Positions 1 through 7,962 of a stretch of DNA of 9,628 bases are shown here, piece after piece (positions within the stretch are counted from its first letter, which is position 1; every line of letters begins with the position of its first letter). A program made the position numbers and the translations under genes. The notes beneath the pieces were generated by a model. It was not told where the DNA came from, did not search any database, and saw only the letters and a list, made by a program, of their open reading frames with translations. The stretch is from Actinobacteria bacterium ATB1 (GTDB lineage Bacteria > Actinomycetota > Acidimicrobiia > UBA2766), in the NCBI GenBank assembly GCA_021404985.1, contig QWHP01000354.1:1-9628 (forward strand). Reading direction: 5' to 3'.

Positions 1-28
1 CCCGGGTGCAGACGTCGGTTGCAAACAC
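1..28 (-). other. Possible first codons of livF at the window edge
   Basis: In this family livF normally follows livG closely. Within the 68 bp left, the only plausible start is a GTG at 28-26, which would read MFATDVCTR before the edge. This resembles the first beta-strand of an ABC ATPase only loosely, and no good ribosome site precedes it. Confidence 0.15.
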
Positions 29-47
29 TTCGATCGCTTCGCTCGAT

Positions 48-68
48 GCCCAGTGGTGAACCGGGGCG

Positions 69-77
<9 letters not shown>
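48..77 (-). terminator. Inverted repeat overlapping the stop of the LivM-LivG gene
   Basis: GCCCAGTG (48-55) and CACTGGGC (70-77) are a perfect 8-bp inverted repeat with a 14-nt loop, and the stop codon (69-71) lies at one arm. There is no T-run after it on the minus strand, so it is at best a weak or attenuating hairpin. Confidence 0.25.
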
Positions 78-2090
<2,013 letters not shown>

Positions 2091-2093
2091 CGC

Positions 2094-2996
2094 CTAGACC
2101 TTCTCCACGACGGGCTGCCCGAAGAGTCCGGTCGGCTTGAGAGCGAGGGTCAAGAGGAGCGCGGCGAAGATCAGGAGGTCACCGAGGCTGCCACCCGCCC
2201 GCGGGAGAACGGTCTCCGCGAACGTGCCTATCAGCGCCACCGTGTATGCCCCGACTAGGGCACCTCTGACTGATCCGAGACCGCCCAGGACGGCGGCGAT
2301 GAGGCCCTCGAAGGCGAGTGTCACGGAGTTGTCGAGCTTCACGAAGAGCTTCGGAGCGATCAGCACGGCGGCGACCGCTCCGAGGAATCCTGCGATCGCG
2401 AACGAGAGAAGGACGATGCGTCGGGGATTGATCCCCATGAGCCCTGCCGTCACGGGATCCTGGGAGACTGCGTGGAACGCGCGGCCGAGCATCGTCCGTG
2501 TGAGCATGAGCTGGATCCCGATCATGAGGGCGACGGCAAAGCCCACGAGGACGATGTCCGACCAGGTGATCGCGGCCTCTCCCGTCACCAGGGCGACGCC
2601 GCTCACCAGGTCGGGGATGCGCTGAGGATCACCGGAGACCAGGCGGACGACGGTGTCGGGAATGATGAGTGTCCCGATCGCGAACGTAGTGATGATCCAG
2701 CTGATGTTCACGGACGGGTCGAACTTGCCGAGGGGCGCAACCCCGACGACGTCGATCAGGATCCCGAGCAGAGCGCCTGTAGCGGCGACGATCGCAAAGG
2801 CGACCCAGACAGGGATCCCTGCCCGTTCGGGAGCGGCGAGGACGAACGCCAGGAAGCCTGCTGCCACGACGATTCCACCCTGAGCGAAGTTGACGATGCG
2901 AGTCGTGGCGAAGACGATGTTGAGCCCGATCGCTATCAGGGCGACGGCCGAACCCGTCGTCACCGTGCCGACGAGAATGACGATGGCGTCTTCCAT
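2094..2996 (-). CDS. livH: LivH-type permease of branched-chain amino acid-type ABC transporter
   Basis: A 300-residue, very hydrophobic protein of normal length for LivH. The first membrane segment starts almost at the N-terminus, followed by the family hallmark RIVNFAQGG (33-41), where NFAQG is the typical LivH motif. Near the C-terminus, LGGLGSVRGALVGA (237-250) is the cytoplasmic loop that contacts the ATPases. It should pair with the LivM half of the downstream fusion to form the inner-membrane channel. The ATG at 2996 sits 10 nt after the conserved-frame stop of the binding-protein gene (3007-3009), and its own stop is 3 nt before the start of the LivM-LivG fusion, so the three are one operon. 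The ribosome site before it is weak (GGCGAAAG). This suggests its translation may be coupled to the upstream gene, which is notable because that upstream gene has a frame break. The gene itself looks intact. Confidence 0.95.
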   Translation of the reverse strand: MEDAIVILVGTVTTGSAVALIAIGLNIVFATTRIVNFAQGGIVVAAGFLAFVLAAPERAGIPVWVAFAIVAATGALLGILIDVVGVAPLGKFDPSVNISWIITTFAIGTLIIPDTVVRLVSGDPQRIPDLVSGVALVTGEAAITWSDIVLVGFAVALMIGIQLMLTRTMLGRAFHAVSQDPVTAGLMGINPRRIVLLSFAIAGFLGAVAAVLIAPKLFVKLDNSVTLAFEGLIAAVLGGLGSVRGALVGAYTVALIGTFAETVLPRAGGSLGDLLIFAALLLTLALKPTGLFGQPVVEKV

Positions 2997-3006
2997 GCGC
3001 TTTCGC

Positions 3007-4456
3007 CTAGTGGATCGGATCGCCAGCGGGTGCGTTGGTACCCCAGCCCTCTTCGAGGACCTGTTTCATGACCTCGGGGTGCCGGCGCATGTTCGCCTCG
3101 AGTGTGGGCCGGATCAGGTGGGTCGGGCCGGCGTAGCCCGGAGGGAAGAACTCCTTCCACTCCCGGCCGACCTCGTACGTCGGCTGGGTGGTCCCGGGGA
3201 CGAGCGCCGGGTTCTCGCGCTCGAGGGTGACCATGATCAGGTCGTCGGGATGCCGAGCGAGATGGTTGTCGGGCGTGAACTCGAAGTCGAGGGATGCGAA
3301 CTTCTGCTTCCCGGCGTCTCCCGGCGTTCTTCACGGCGTTCGCGATCGTGTACATGGCGTCCGCCGGGGTTTCCTCCCCTCCCGAGGGAAGCTCATTCGT
3401 GTACGCGCGCATCCAGTCACGGATCTGGAAGGTCGGCAGGTAGATGAGGCCGCCCACGTGCCAAGTCGTCAGGGTCCCCGCCTTCGCCGCCGCACCCGCC
3501 AACTCGGCCCACTTCTTCTCGCCGAGGGCCGCCTGGGTGCCCATGAGGTGAGGTCTCTTGGCTGACAGTGCGTCGCCGATGTAGGTGTAGTCCTTCTCGA
3601 CGTCGGCGAGCTGCTTCACGGCGTTGGCGATGTCCGTGCCGAGACCCCAGAACCATAGGGCCTGCGCGCCCTCGGTCGCCTGGATCTGCGGTGCGAAGTT
3701 GGAGTTGTTGAGCGGGTAGCTCGTGATCGTGGTGGTGGAGAGCCCGGTCTCGGCCATCGTCTTCTCGAAGGCAGGCACGTCGTCGGCGAAAAGGTTCTCG
3801 TCGTACACGAACGCAACCCGCGAGTACCCGCGGTCGTTCTTGCAGTAGTCGGCGAGAACGCGCATCGTCCAGGAGTCCGGGATGAGGAACTGGAACAGCG
3901 GTCGCATCGCCTGGTTTGCGGGGTAGAGGTCGTTCGAGTCGTGGAGGTTCGCGAAAGCCACGGCGATCGGTATCCGATCGACGGCGATGCGGTCCTGGAG
4001 CTCCACGAGGTGGGTCGTGAGAGCCCAGATGATGCCGGCCACGTCACCTTGGCCGGCGAGATCCTGGTACACGTTCATCGCTGCCTGGAAGTCGGCGGCG
4101 TTGACGTCCTTGGTCACGAGTTCGACCTTTCGGCCGCCGATCCCGCCCTCGGAGTTGACGTGCTGCACTGCAGCGTCCAGCGATCTCTGGGCGACGGCGC
4201 CCAAGAAGGAGCCGATCCCGGAGAACGGTGCGACCACGGCGATCTTCAGGGTGTCGCTGCTCTCGCCGAAGCCCTCTGACTCGCCGGTTATGTCGCCGAA
4301 CTGGCGATCTCCACCACACGACGTGGCTGTGGCAGCGAGGAAGGATGCCGCGGTGGCGGAGTACCCGACCTTCAGCATCCAGTCGAGAGCCCGTCGCCTC
4401 GAGATGTCCCGATTCGTCTGGCGCTCTATGAAGTCGCGCTCTCGGTTCTCGTTCAT
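3007..4456 (-). pseudogene. Substrate-binding lipoprotein of the Liv-type transporter, frame broken near 3310-3330
   Basis: Periplasmic-binding-protein type 1 (LivJ/LivK-like) gene; about 479 residues if repaired. The ATG at 4456 is preceded by GGGGGG about 6 nt upstream. The N-terminus has a twin-arginine-like SRRRALDWMLK (19-29), a hydrophobic stretch and a lipobox-like TATSC with Cys47, so a Tat-exported lipoprotein is likely. The core starts at DTLKIAVVAPFSG (68-80), followed by NSEGGIGGRKVELV (101-114) and VAFVYDENLFADD (214-226), all typical of the family. The frame holds to about residue 379 (AVKNAG). It then must change to reach the conserved C-terminal region (KFASLDFEF, then the 3007-3234 segment ending in GWGTNAPAGDPIH). 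In the shifted frame translation runs on to 2960, inside livH, giving a 498-residue product with about 119 aberrant residues. It is either a genuine inactivation, a strain-specific indel, or a sequence error. Downstream permease genes look healthy. Confidence 0.85.
3308..3327 (-). repeat. 10-bp near-perfect tandem repeat at the frame break in the binding-protein gene
   Basis: On the plus strand the units are TTCCCGGCGT (3308-3317) and CTCCCGGCGT (3318-3327), differing at one base. On the coding strand this reads ACGCCGGGAG then ACGCCGGGAA. Taking out 10 bases restores one open frame reading AVKNAG-KQKFASLDFEF. A second model is a small deletion: binding proteins of this family usually have about 10-15 residues between such an NAG turn and the following strand, and those are missing here. 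The sequence alone does not choose between the two. Confidence 0.8.
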
Positions 4457-4629
4457 GGCGCCCCCCAGACGTCGATCATGCGGTCTCGTCTCGACGGAAT
4501 GTCGGACTCCGGGCCCGCGCCTGCCCTCATTTGTAGGGGCGTGAACGCAAGATGAACAGGGGCGAACGCGGTGCCCGACGAGGTCCGAAGGACCCCGGCC
4601 CGAATCGTGGCGGCGGGCATCCGGGCCGT
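4457..4629 (-). promoter_or_regulatory. Leader region of the liv-type operon
   Basis: This 173-bp gap between the sulfatase relic and the binding-protein start must contain the operon's promoter if it has its own. The best -10-like element I see is TACAAA on the minus strand (around 4530-4535), but no convincing -35 lies 16-18 nt upstream. I do not see a clear operator palindrome or riboswitch; the two hairpins next to the relic's stop are listed separately. Confidence 0.3.
4582..4628 (-). terminator. Possible hairpins downstream of the sulfatase relic
   Basis: Two inverted repeats follow the relic's stop at 4630. CGGCCCG (4596-4602) pairs with CGGGCCG (4622-4628) across 19 nt, and GGTCC (4582-4586) pairs with GGACC (4590-4594) across a GAA loop. 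Neither is followed by a T-run, so if they act in termination it is not as classical intrinsic terminators. They could also shield the liv operon from read-through. Confidence 0.25.
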
Positions 4630-6150
4630 TCAGTGGGAGAACACGAAGCCCGGCGGTGGCGGGGTGCAGAGTGTGTGGGCCCGGGTGCGAAGCATTGCGA
4701 TAGTAAGAGCGAAGCCGGGGTCGGATGCTCGGCTCACCACCTCGTAAGGGTCGGGGTCGAGGGTGTAGAGCTCTTCCTCGCCGCCGGCACATTGGACGTA
4801 CTTGCGGTTCACCGTTTGGACGGCGCAGTAGGAGGGCACGTTGGTCACGTGGTGTTCGACCATGAAGTCCTCCCGTCCCGCAGGGGCGAAATCCCCAGGG
4901 CGGGAAGAAGGCTCGTGCCCTCGGCCCCGGGTGCGCCGACTCCGGCCGGCTCGGCGAAGGCGGGCGCGAGGTCGATGCTCAGGGCCATTCGGGGGTCCGT
5001 CCGTGGACCATTGGTGAGCGGGTCGTCCCGGATCACGATCGGCACGCGGATGCTCTCTTCGTGGGGGACCTGCTTCTGCTGGGCGCCTGTGGCGCCCCAT
5101 CGGTGCTCGCCCCACGGGAAGCCGATGGCGGACATGACGACGATCATCGTGTTCGCCAGCCTGCCTGTGCCGGAGAGGCTCTGGACGATTCCCGCCACGG
5201 CCTCGTCGATGGACAGAAGCGTCTGGAGTTGCTTGCGGCGATGGGTGTCGATGCGCGACCTCGACGTGGAGCTGAGGGTCGGCAGTGGGCGGATGGTCGC
5301 AAGCTCGTCGGATGCGTCGGTCTCGTTGTAGTTGGGTGGTCGTCAAGATGTCAGGTTGGGGAACGCAGAGGAATGGCGAGGCGCTGCCGTAGCCGGCTCG
5401 TGCGGCCCATACGGAGAAGTGCTTCCCGACCATGGAAGTGCGGTACCCGGCGGGGTCGAGCCAGGTCGCGATCGTGGATGAGTCGTCGAAGCCGGGGAAG
5501 GGGCCGTACGTTCCGGAGTTCTGGTACACACGCGTCGTGTACGAGTAGGCGCTCTTGGTGATCGTAGCCCGGCTCGGGCAGCAGAGGGCGTTCACGACGA
5601 ATCCGTTCGGGAAGCTCACACCGTGCTCGGCGAGGAGAGCGTTGACGTTCGGCATTGCGGAAGCGTGTCGAAGCGCTGATCGTCGGTCAGGATCGGCACG
5701 ATGTCCGGCCTGCCCTCGGGTGGTTCCCCGAGCGTGAAGTCGACCGATGCGGGGGTGGGGTCGTAGAGGGATGCGGTGTCGCGTGCGCCGGCCTCGAGCG
5801 TGCAGGGGCGGCTGGGGCTGTGAAGGTGTGGGTCCAGGTGGTGGTCATGTTTCCGGGGGAGGTGGTGGTGGCGTCGGTCCAGGTGAAAGACCCCCATGTC
5901 CCGTCGGCGCGCAGCCGGAGGCCGGTCTGGCGGTTGTGAATCGGTACTTGGACGGCGGCGACTCCGGCGTTGTCGGTTGCGGTACCCGAGACGGTGACCG
6001 TTCCTGCGGGGAGGGTGGCGTTGGGTTGGGGCACCGAGATCGCGGTCAGGGGTGCAAGGGTGTCTGCGGCCAGGGCATCCGTTGGACGGCAACGCATCCG
6101 AAGCCAGGATCGCGACCACGACCGGAAGGAACAAGCGCCGGAAACAGCAT
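4630..6150 (-). pseudogene. Relic of a secreted sulfatase with an N-terminal Ig-like domain
   Basis: A decayed type I (formylglycine) sulfatase gene read across three frames. Order from 5': signal-peptide core FLPVVVAILAS (about 6131-6099); frame change near 6080; Ig-like domain (6079-5804) with VTVSGTATDNAGVAAVQV; frame change near 5804; linker and sulfatase start RPDIVPILTDDQRFDTLP; frame change near 5656; MPNVNALL through the CCPSR formylglycine motif (5569-5583) to MVGKHF (ends 5416); then a jump in frame plus a deletion of about 79 codons relative to the intact neighbour; PHEPATAAPRH; an in-frame TGA (5343-5345); PPNYNETD through GEHRWG; frame change near 4885; and a good C-terminus ending PPPPGFVFSH. 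The metal-ligand pair in the usual SDNG motif reads SAIG (5124-5129). The ATG at 6150 is a guess, itself out of frame with the signal core; TTG at 6134 is the alternative. Clearly non-functional as a sulfatase. Homologous to the intact gene at 7963-9378, which lacks the Ig domain. Confidence 0.9.
5804..6079 (-). other. Ig-like domain remnant within the sulfatase relic
   Basis: About 92 codons stay open in one frame and read as a bacterial Ig-like/cadherin-like adhesion module: DTLAPLTAISVPQPNATLP, then GTVTVSGTATDNAGVAAVQV, then a Trp/Thr-rich strand pair ending in WTHTFTAPAAP. The pattern A-DNAGV-x-V-V is typical of modules attached to secreted enzymes. It follows the signal peptide and precedes the catalytic domain. 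Frame changes flank it on both sides, so it is no longer attached to either. Confidence 0.7.
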
Positions 6151-6198
6151 CCGGGTCGGGTGCGCGAGAGCCGAACAGTCCTTCGGGTGCGGTGGTCC

Positions 6199-6225
6199 GG
6201 ATTCCCCTCCGCGCACAGGATCGCT
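6199..6225. repeat. 27-bp direct repeat, copy A
   Basis: Starts GGATTCCCCTCC and ends GCGCACAGGATCGCT. It matches copy B at 6261-6287 in 26 of 27 bases (T versus C at position 5). The flanks differ on both sides, so the boundaries are sharp. Confidence 0.85.
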
Positions 6226-6260
6226 GATGGCGATCAACGAGGTGTATGCCCGTCACTGAC

Positions 6261-6287
6261 GGATCCCCCTCCGCGCACAGGATCGCT
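6261..6287. repeat. 27-bp direct repeat, copy B
   Basis: Second copy, starting GGATCCCCCTCC. It lies 62 bp downstream of copy A start to start, with 35 bp of unrelated sequence (6226-6260) between them. No third copy is seen 62 bp to either side. Confidence 0.85.
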
Positions 6288-6557
6288 TTGGTGGCGGGCC
6301 GGAGATGCCCAGATGGGTGCCGAGGGACACTTCGGGGGACGGCCCGGTGGGGTACCGGTGGGTCACGAGGCCTATCGAGGGGGCCCGTTCGGCTCAAGTT
6401 CGGGGGCGCCACAACCGATCAAAGAAGTTGGAAAGGGTCAAATTGGGCACGATGGGGTCCCGACCGGGTGGGGAACGCATCCAGGTACACAAGAGGATGT
6501 CCCCGGTTCTGTCACGAAACATGGACGTTCTACCCGCTGCTCCCGATTCGGACATAC

Positions 6558-6561
6558 GGAG
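6558..6561 (+). promoter_or_regulatory. Ribosome binding site choosing the ATG at 6568
   Basis: GGAG ends directly before an ATG at 6562 and 6 nt before a second in-frame ATG at 6568. Only the second has normal spacing, so 6568 is the preferred start; the two differ by two residues. Confidence 0.6.
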
Positions 6562-6567
6562 ATGAAG

Positions 6568-7947
6568 ATGTTTCGACGGTCAAGGATGATCGCGCTGGCG
6601 ACGGTCATGGGTCTGCTGATCGCAGGCTTCGTGGCCGGAGGGACCGGCGCCGAAGCCCAGACGATGCCGCCCCCCGCCCTCAGCGAGAATGACGTCAGCG
6701 GCGTATGGGCGATTCGACAGGGAAAGCCCTTCTCGGAGTCCGTGTACGCCCTCGACATCGCCGGGTACTCGCTGCGCGTCCACTGGAAGGACGTCGAGCC
6801 GGTGCGTGGACAGTACGACTGGTCGCTCGTCGACAGCGTCCTCGCACGCGCCAAGCAGGGAGGCAAGAAGGTACGCCTCTCCGTGATGTTCGGGGTCGGG
6901 GTCCCGGACTGGGTCGGGGCCCAATGGTTCACGGGATCAGCGGACAGTCCGTGCGACTCGGCCGGGGCGAAGATCCCCGTTCCCTGGGATCCGAACCTCC
7001 GGCGTGAGCAGCTCAACCTGATCCGGGTGTTCGCCGAGCGCTACCGCAACGACCCCGCAGTCGCCTTCCTCCACATAGCAGGGCCCTCGGCGATGTGGGA
7101 GGAGCTCTGTCTACCGAACAACACGACTCAGCTTCCCGGCTACTCGAACCAGGCGATCCTCGACGTCTGGAAGGAAGTCATCGACCAGTGGGTCGCAGTA
7201 CGAGGGAACAAGCGCCTTTCCTTCGCAGCATCCGCGGCCCCGTCGTTCTACTCGACGCTCGGGAACGACATCGCCAACTACGGCATCTCGAAGCTCGGCC
7301 GGCAATTCAGTCCACAGTGGAACTACCTCGACACCAAGTTCGCCAGTGCGGTGCGTATCGTGTCGGGGCAGTGGACGCCCAAGGCCCCGATCGGCTGGCA
7401 GTTCTGGGGTGCCACCGTGTGGAACCGTCAGACGATCGACTTCGAAGGGACGCTCCGACTCGCTGCCGACGTCGGCAGCACCTACGTCGAGGTCTACGAC
7501 GACGACCTGCGCGTAGCCGAGCTCGGAAGGCTGGCGGAGCAGGTCCACGACGAGATGCGCGGGACCCCGTCGTCCACGACGACAACGACTGCCCCGCCTC
7601 CGACGACGACCGCCCCGCCTCCGACCACGACGACGACGACGCCTCCGCCGACGACCTTCCCGCCCTCAACGGGCGACAGTGTCGCACCGAGCGCCCCGAC
7701 GGGCCTCAGAGTCCTGAATCGGGGCATGACGAGCGTCACGCTCGGTTGGAGTCCTTCGTCCGACAACGTCGGAGTCGCCCACTACGTCGTCACACGGAAC
7801 GGCACACCTGTGAGCCGTGTGAACTACTGCAAGCTGTCTCTCTGGCAGTGGATGAACAACTACCCCGTCAGGTACGGCGTGCGGGCCGTCGACTCCGCCG
7901 GGAACGTCTCGCCCGCAGCGACGGTCACGGTCGAGCCCTGGGCATAG
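6568..7947 (+). CDS. Secreted TIM-barrel glycosidase-like protein with Thr/Pro linker and fibronectin III domain
   Basis: A 459-residue exported protein. Residues 1-30 are a signal peptide (FRRSR, hydrophobic core ALATVMGLLIAGFVAGG, likely cut after AEA). Residues ~42-332 look like a clan GH-A type (beta/alpha)8 barrel: YSLRVHWKDVEPVRGQYDW (67-85) is the usual second-strand pattern of GH42/GH5-like enzymes, followed by GKKVRLSVMFGVGVPDWV (99-116). The expected Asn-Glu acid/base is not obvious; the matching strand reads HIAGPSAMWEEL (169-180), with Glu178/179 as candidates, and Glu309 in TYVEVYDDD is a possible nucleophile. Residues ~335-367 are a Thr/Pro linker. Residues ~372-458 are an FnIII module (DSVAPSAPTGLRV ... 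YGVRAVDSAGN), probably for glycan or surface binding. It is convergent with the intact sulfatase 15 bp away, suggesting a shared role in polysaccharide degradation. The exact family and substrate are unknown to me; a non-catalytic barrel is possible. Confidence 0.82.
   Translation: MFRRSRMIALATVMGLLIAGFVAGGTGAEAQTMPPPALSENDVSGVWAIRQGKPFSESVYALDIAGYSLRVHWKDVEPVRGQYDWSLVDSVLARAKQGGKKVRLSVMFGVGVPDWVGAQWFTGSADSPCDSAGAKIPVPWDPNLRREQLNLIRVFAERYRNDPAVAFLHIAGPSAMWEELCLPNNTTQLPGYSNQAILDVWKEVIDQWVAVRGNKRLSFAASAAPSFYSTLGNDIANYGISKLGRQFSPQWNYLDTKFASAVRIVSGQWTPKAPIGWQFWGATVWNRQTIDFEGTLRLAADVGSTYVEVYDDDLRVAELGRLAEQVHDEMRGTPSSTTTTTAPPPTTTAPPPTTTTTTPPPTTFPPSTGDSVAPSAPTGLRVLNRGMTSVTLGWSPSSDNVGVAHYVVTRNGTPVSRVNYCKLSLWQWMNNYPVRYGVRAVDSAGNVSPAATVTVEPWA
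7576..7665 (+). repeat. Low-complexity DNA coding a Thr/Pro-rich linker
   Basis: About 90 bp of ACG/ACC and CCG/CCT codons encode alternating runs of threonine (TTTT) and proline triplets (APPPTTT twice). This is a flexible, probably O-glycosylated hinge between the barrel and the FnIII domain. Such Thr/Pro linkers are common in secreted actinobacterial enzymes. The tract is slippage-prone, but the frame is kept here. Confidence 0.85.
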
Positions 7948-7962
7948 ACGTGGGAATAGGGG

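Larger units (their letters stand above)
6151..6567. other. Gene-free region of about 420 bp between the sulfatase relic and the glycosidase-like gene
   Basis: No open frame here looks like protein on either strand; long frames exist only because stops are rare in G+C-rich DNA. The region should hold the promoter of the plus-strand glycosidase-like gene and the former promoter of the relic. I see the 27-bp direct repeat pair (6199-6287), a short double CCGGTGGG (6344-6351 and 6355-6362), and an A-rich patch (6419-6442, GATCAAAGAAGTTGGAAAGG) that is less G+C-rich than its surroundings. No convincing -35/-10 pair or riboswitch fold was recognised. Confidence 0.5.

Noticed and set aside
4457..4792. 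N-terminal extension of the binding protein back to 4792
   Set aside because: It would overlap the conserved 3' end of the sulfatase relic and precede the signal peptide, which starts at 4456 behind a good ribosome site.
4845..5198. Separate small gene encoding the GEHRWG-containing segment
   Set aside because: It is the middle piece of the sulfatase relic in another frame, with neither signal peptide nor active-site residues.
6199..6287. Mini-CRISPR array (two 27-bp repeats, one 35-bp spacer)
   Set aside because: Only two copies, no inner palindrome typical of actinobacterial type I-E repeats, no leader and no cas genes in the window.
5687..6412. Stand-alone Ig-domain protein of 241 residues
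   Set aside because: Only the Ig-like portion (6079-5804) is protein-like; the first 110 residues are out-of-frame relic and intergenic sequence and there is no signal peptide in this frame.
6052..6567. N-terminal extension of the glycosidase-like protein back to 6052
   Set aside because: The extension is not protein-like, covers the repeat pair and the start of the relic, and would bury the signal peptide.
6300..6567. c-di-AMP type or other riboswitch leader before the glycosidase-like gene
   Set aside because: I looked for the conserved blocks of the class often found before actinobacterial secreted enzymes and did not see them.
7948..7962. Shared bidirectional terminator between the convergent genes
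   Set aside because: The 15-bp gap has no inverted repeat or T-run; any terminator would have to lie inside the coding ends and I see none.
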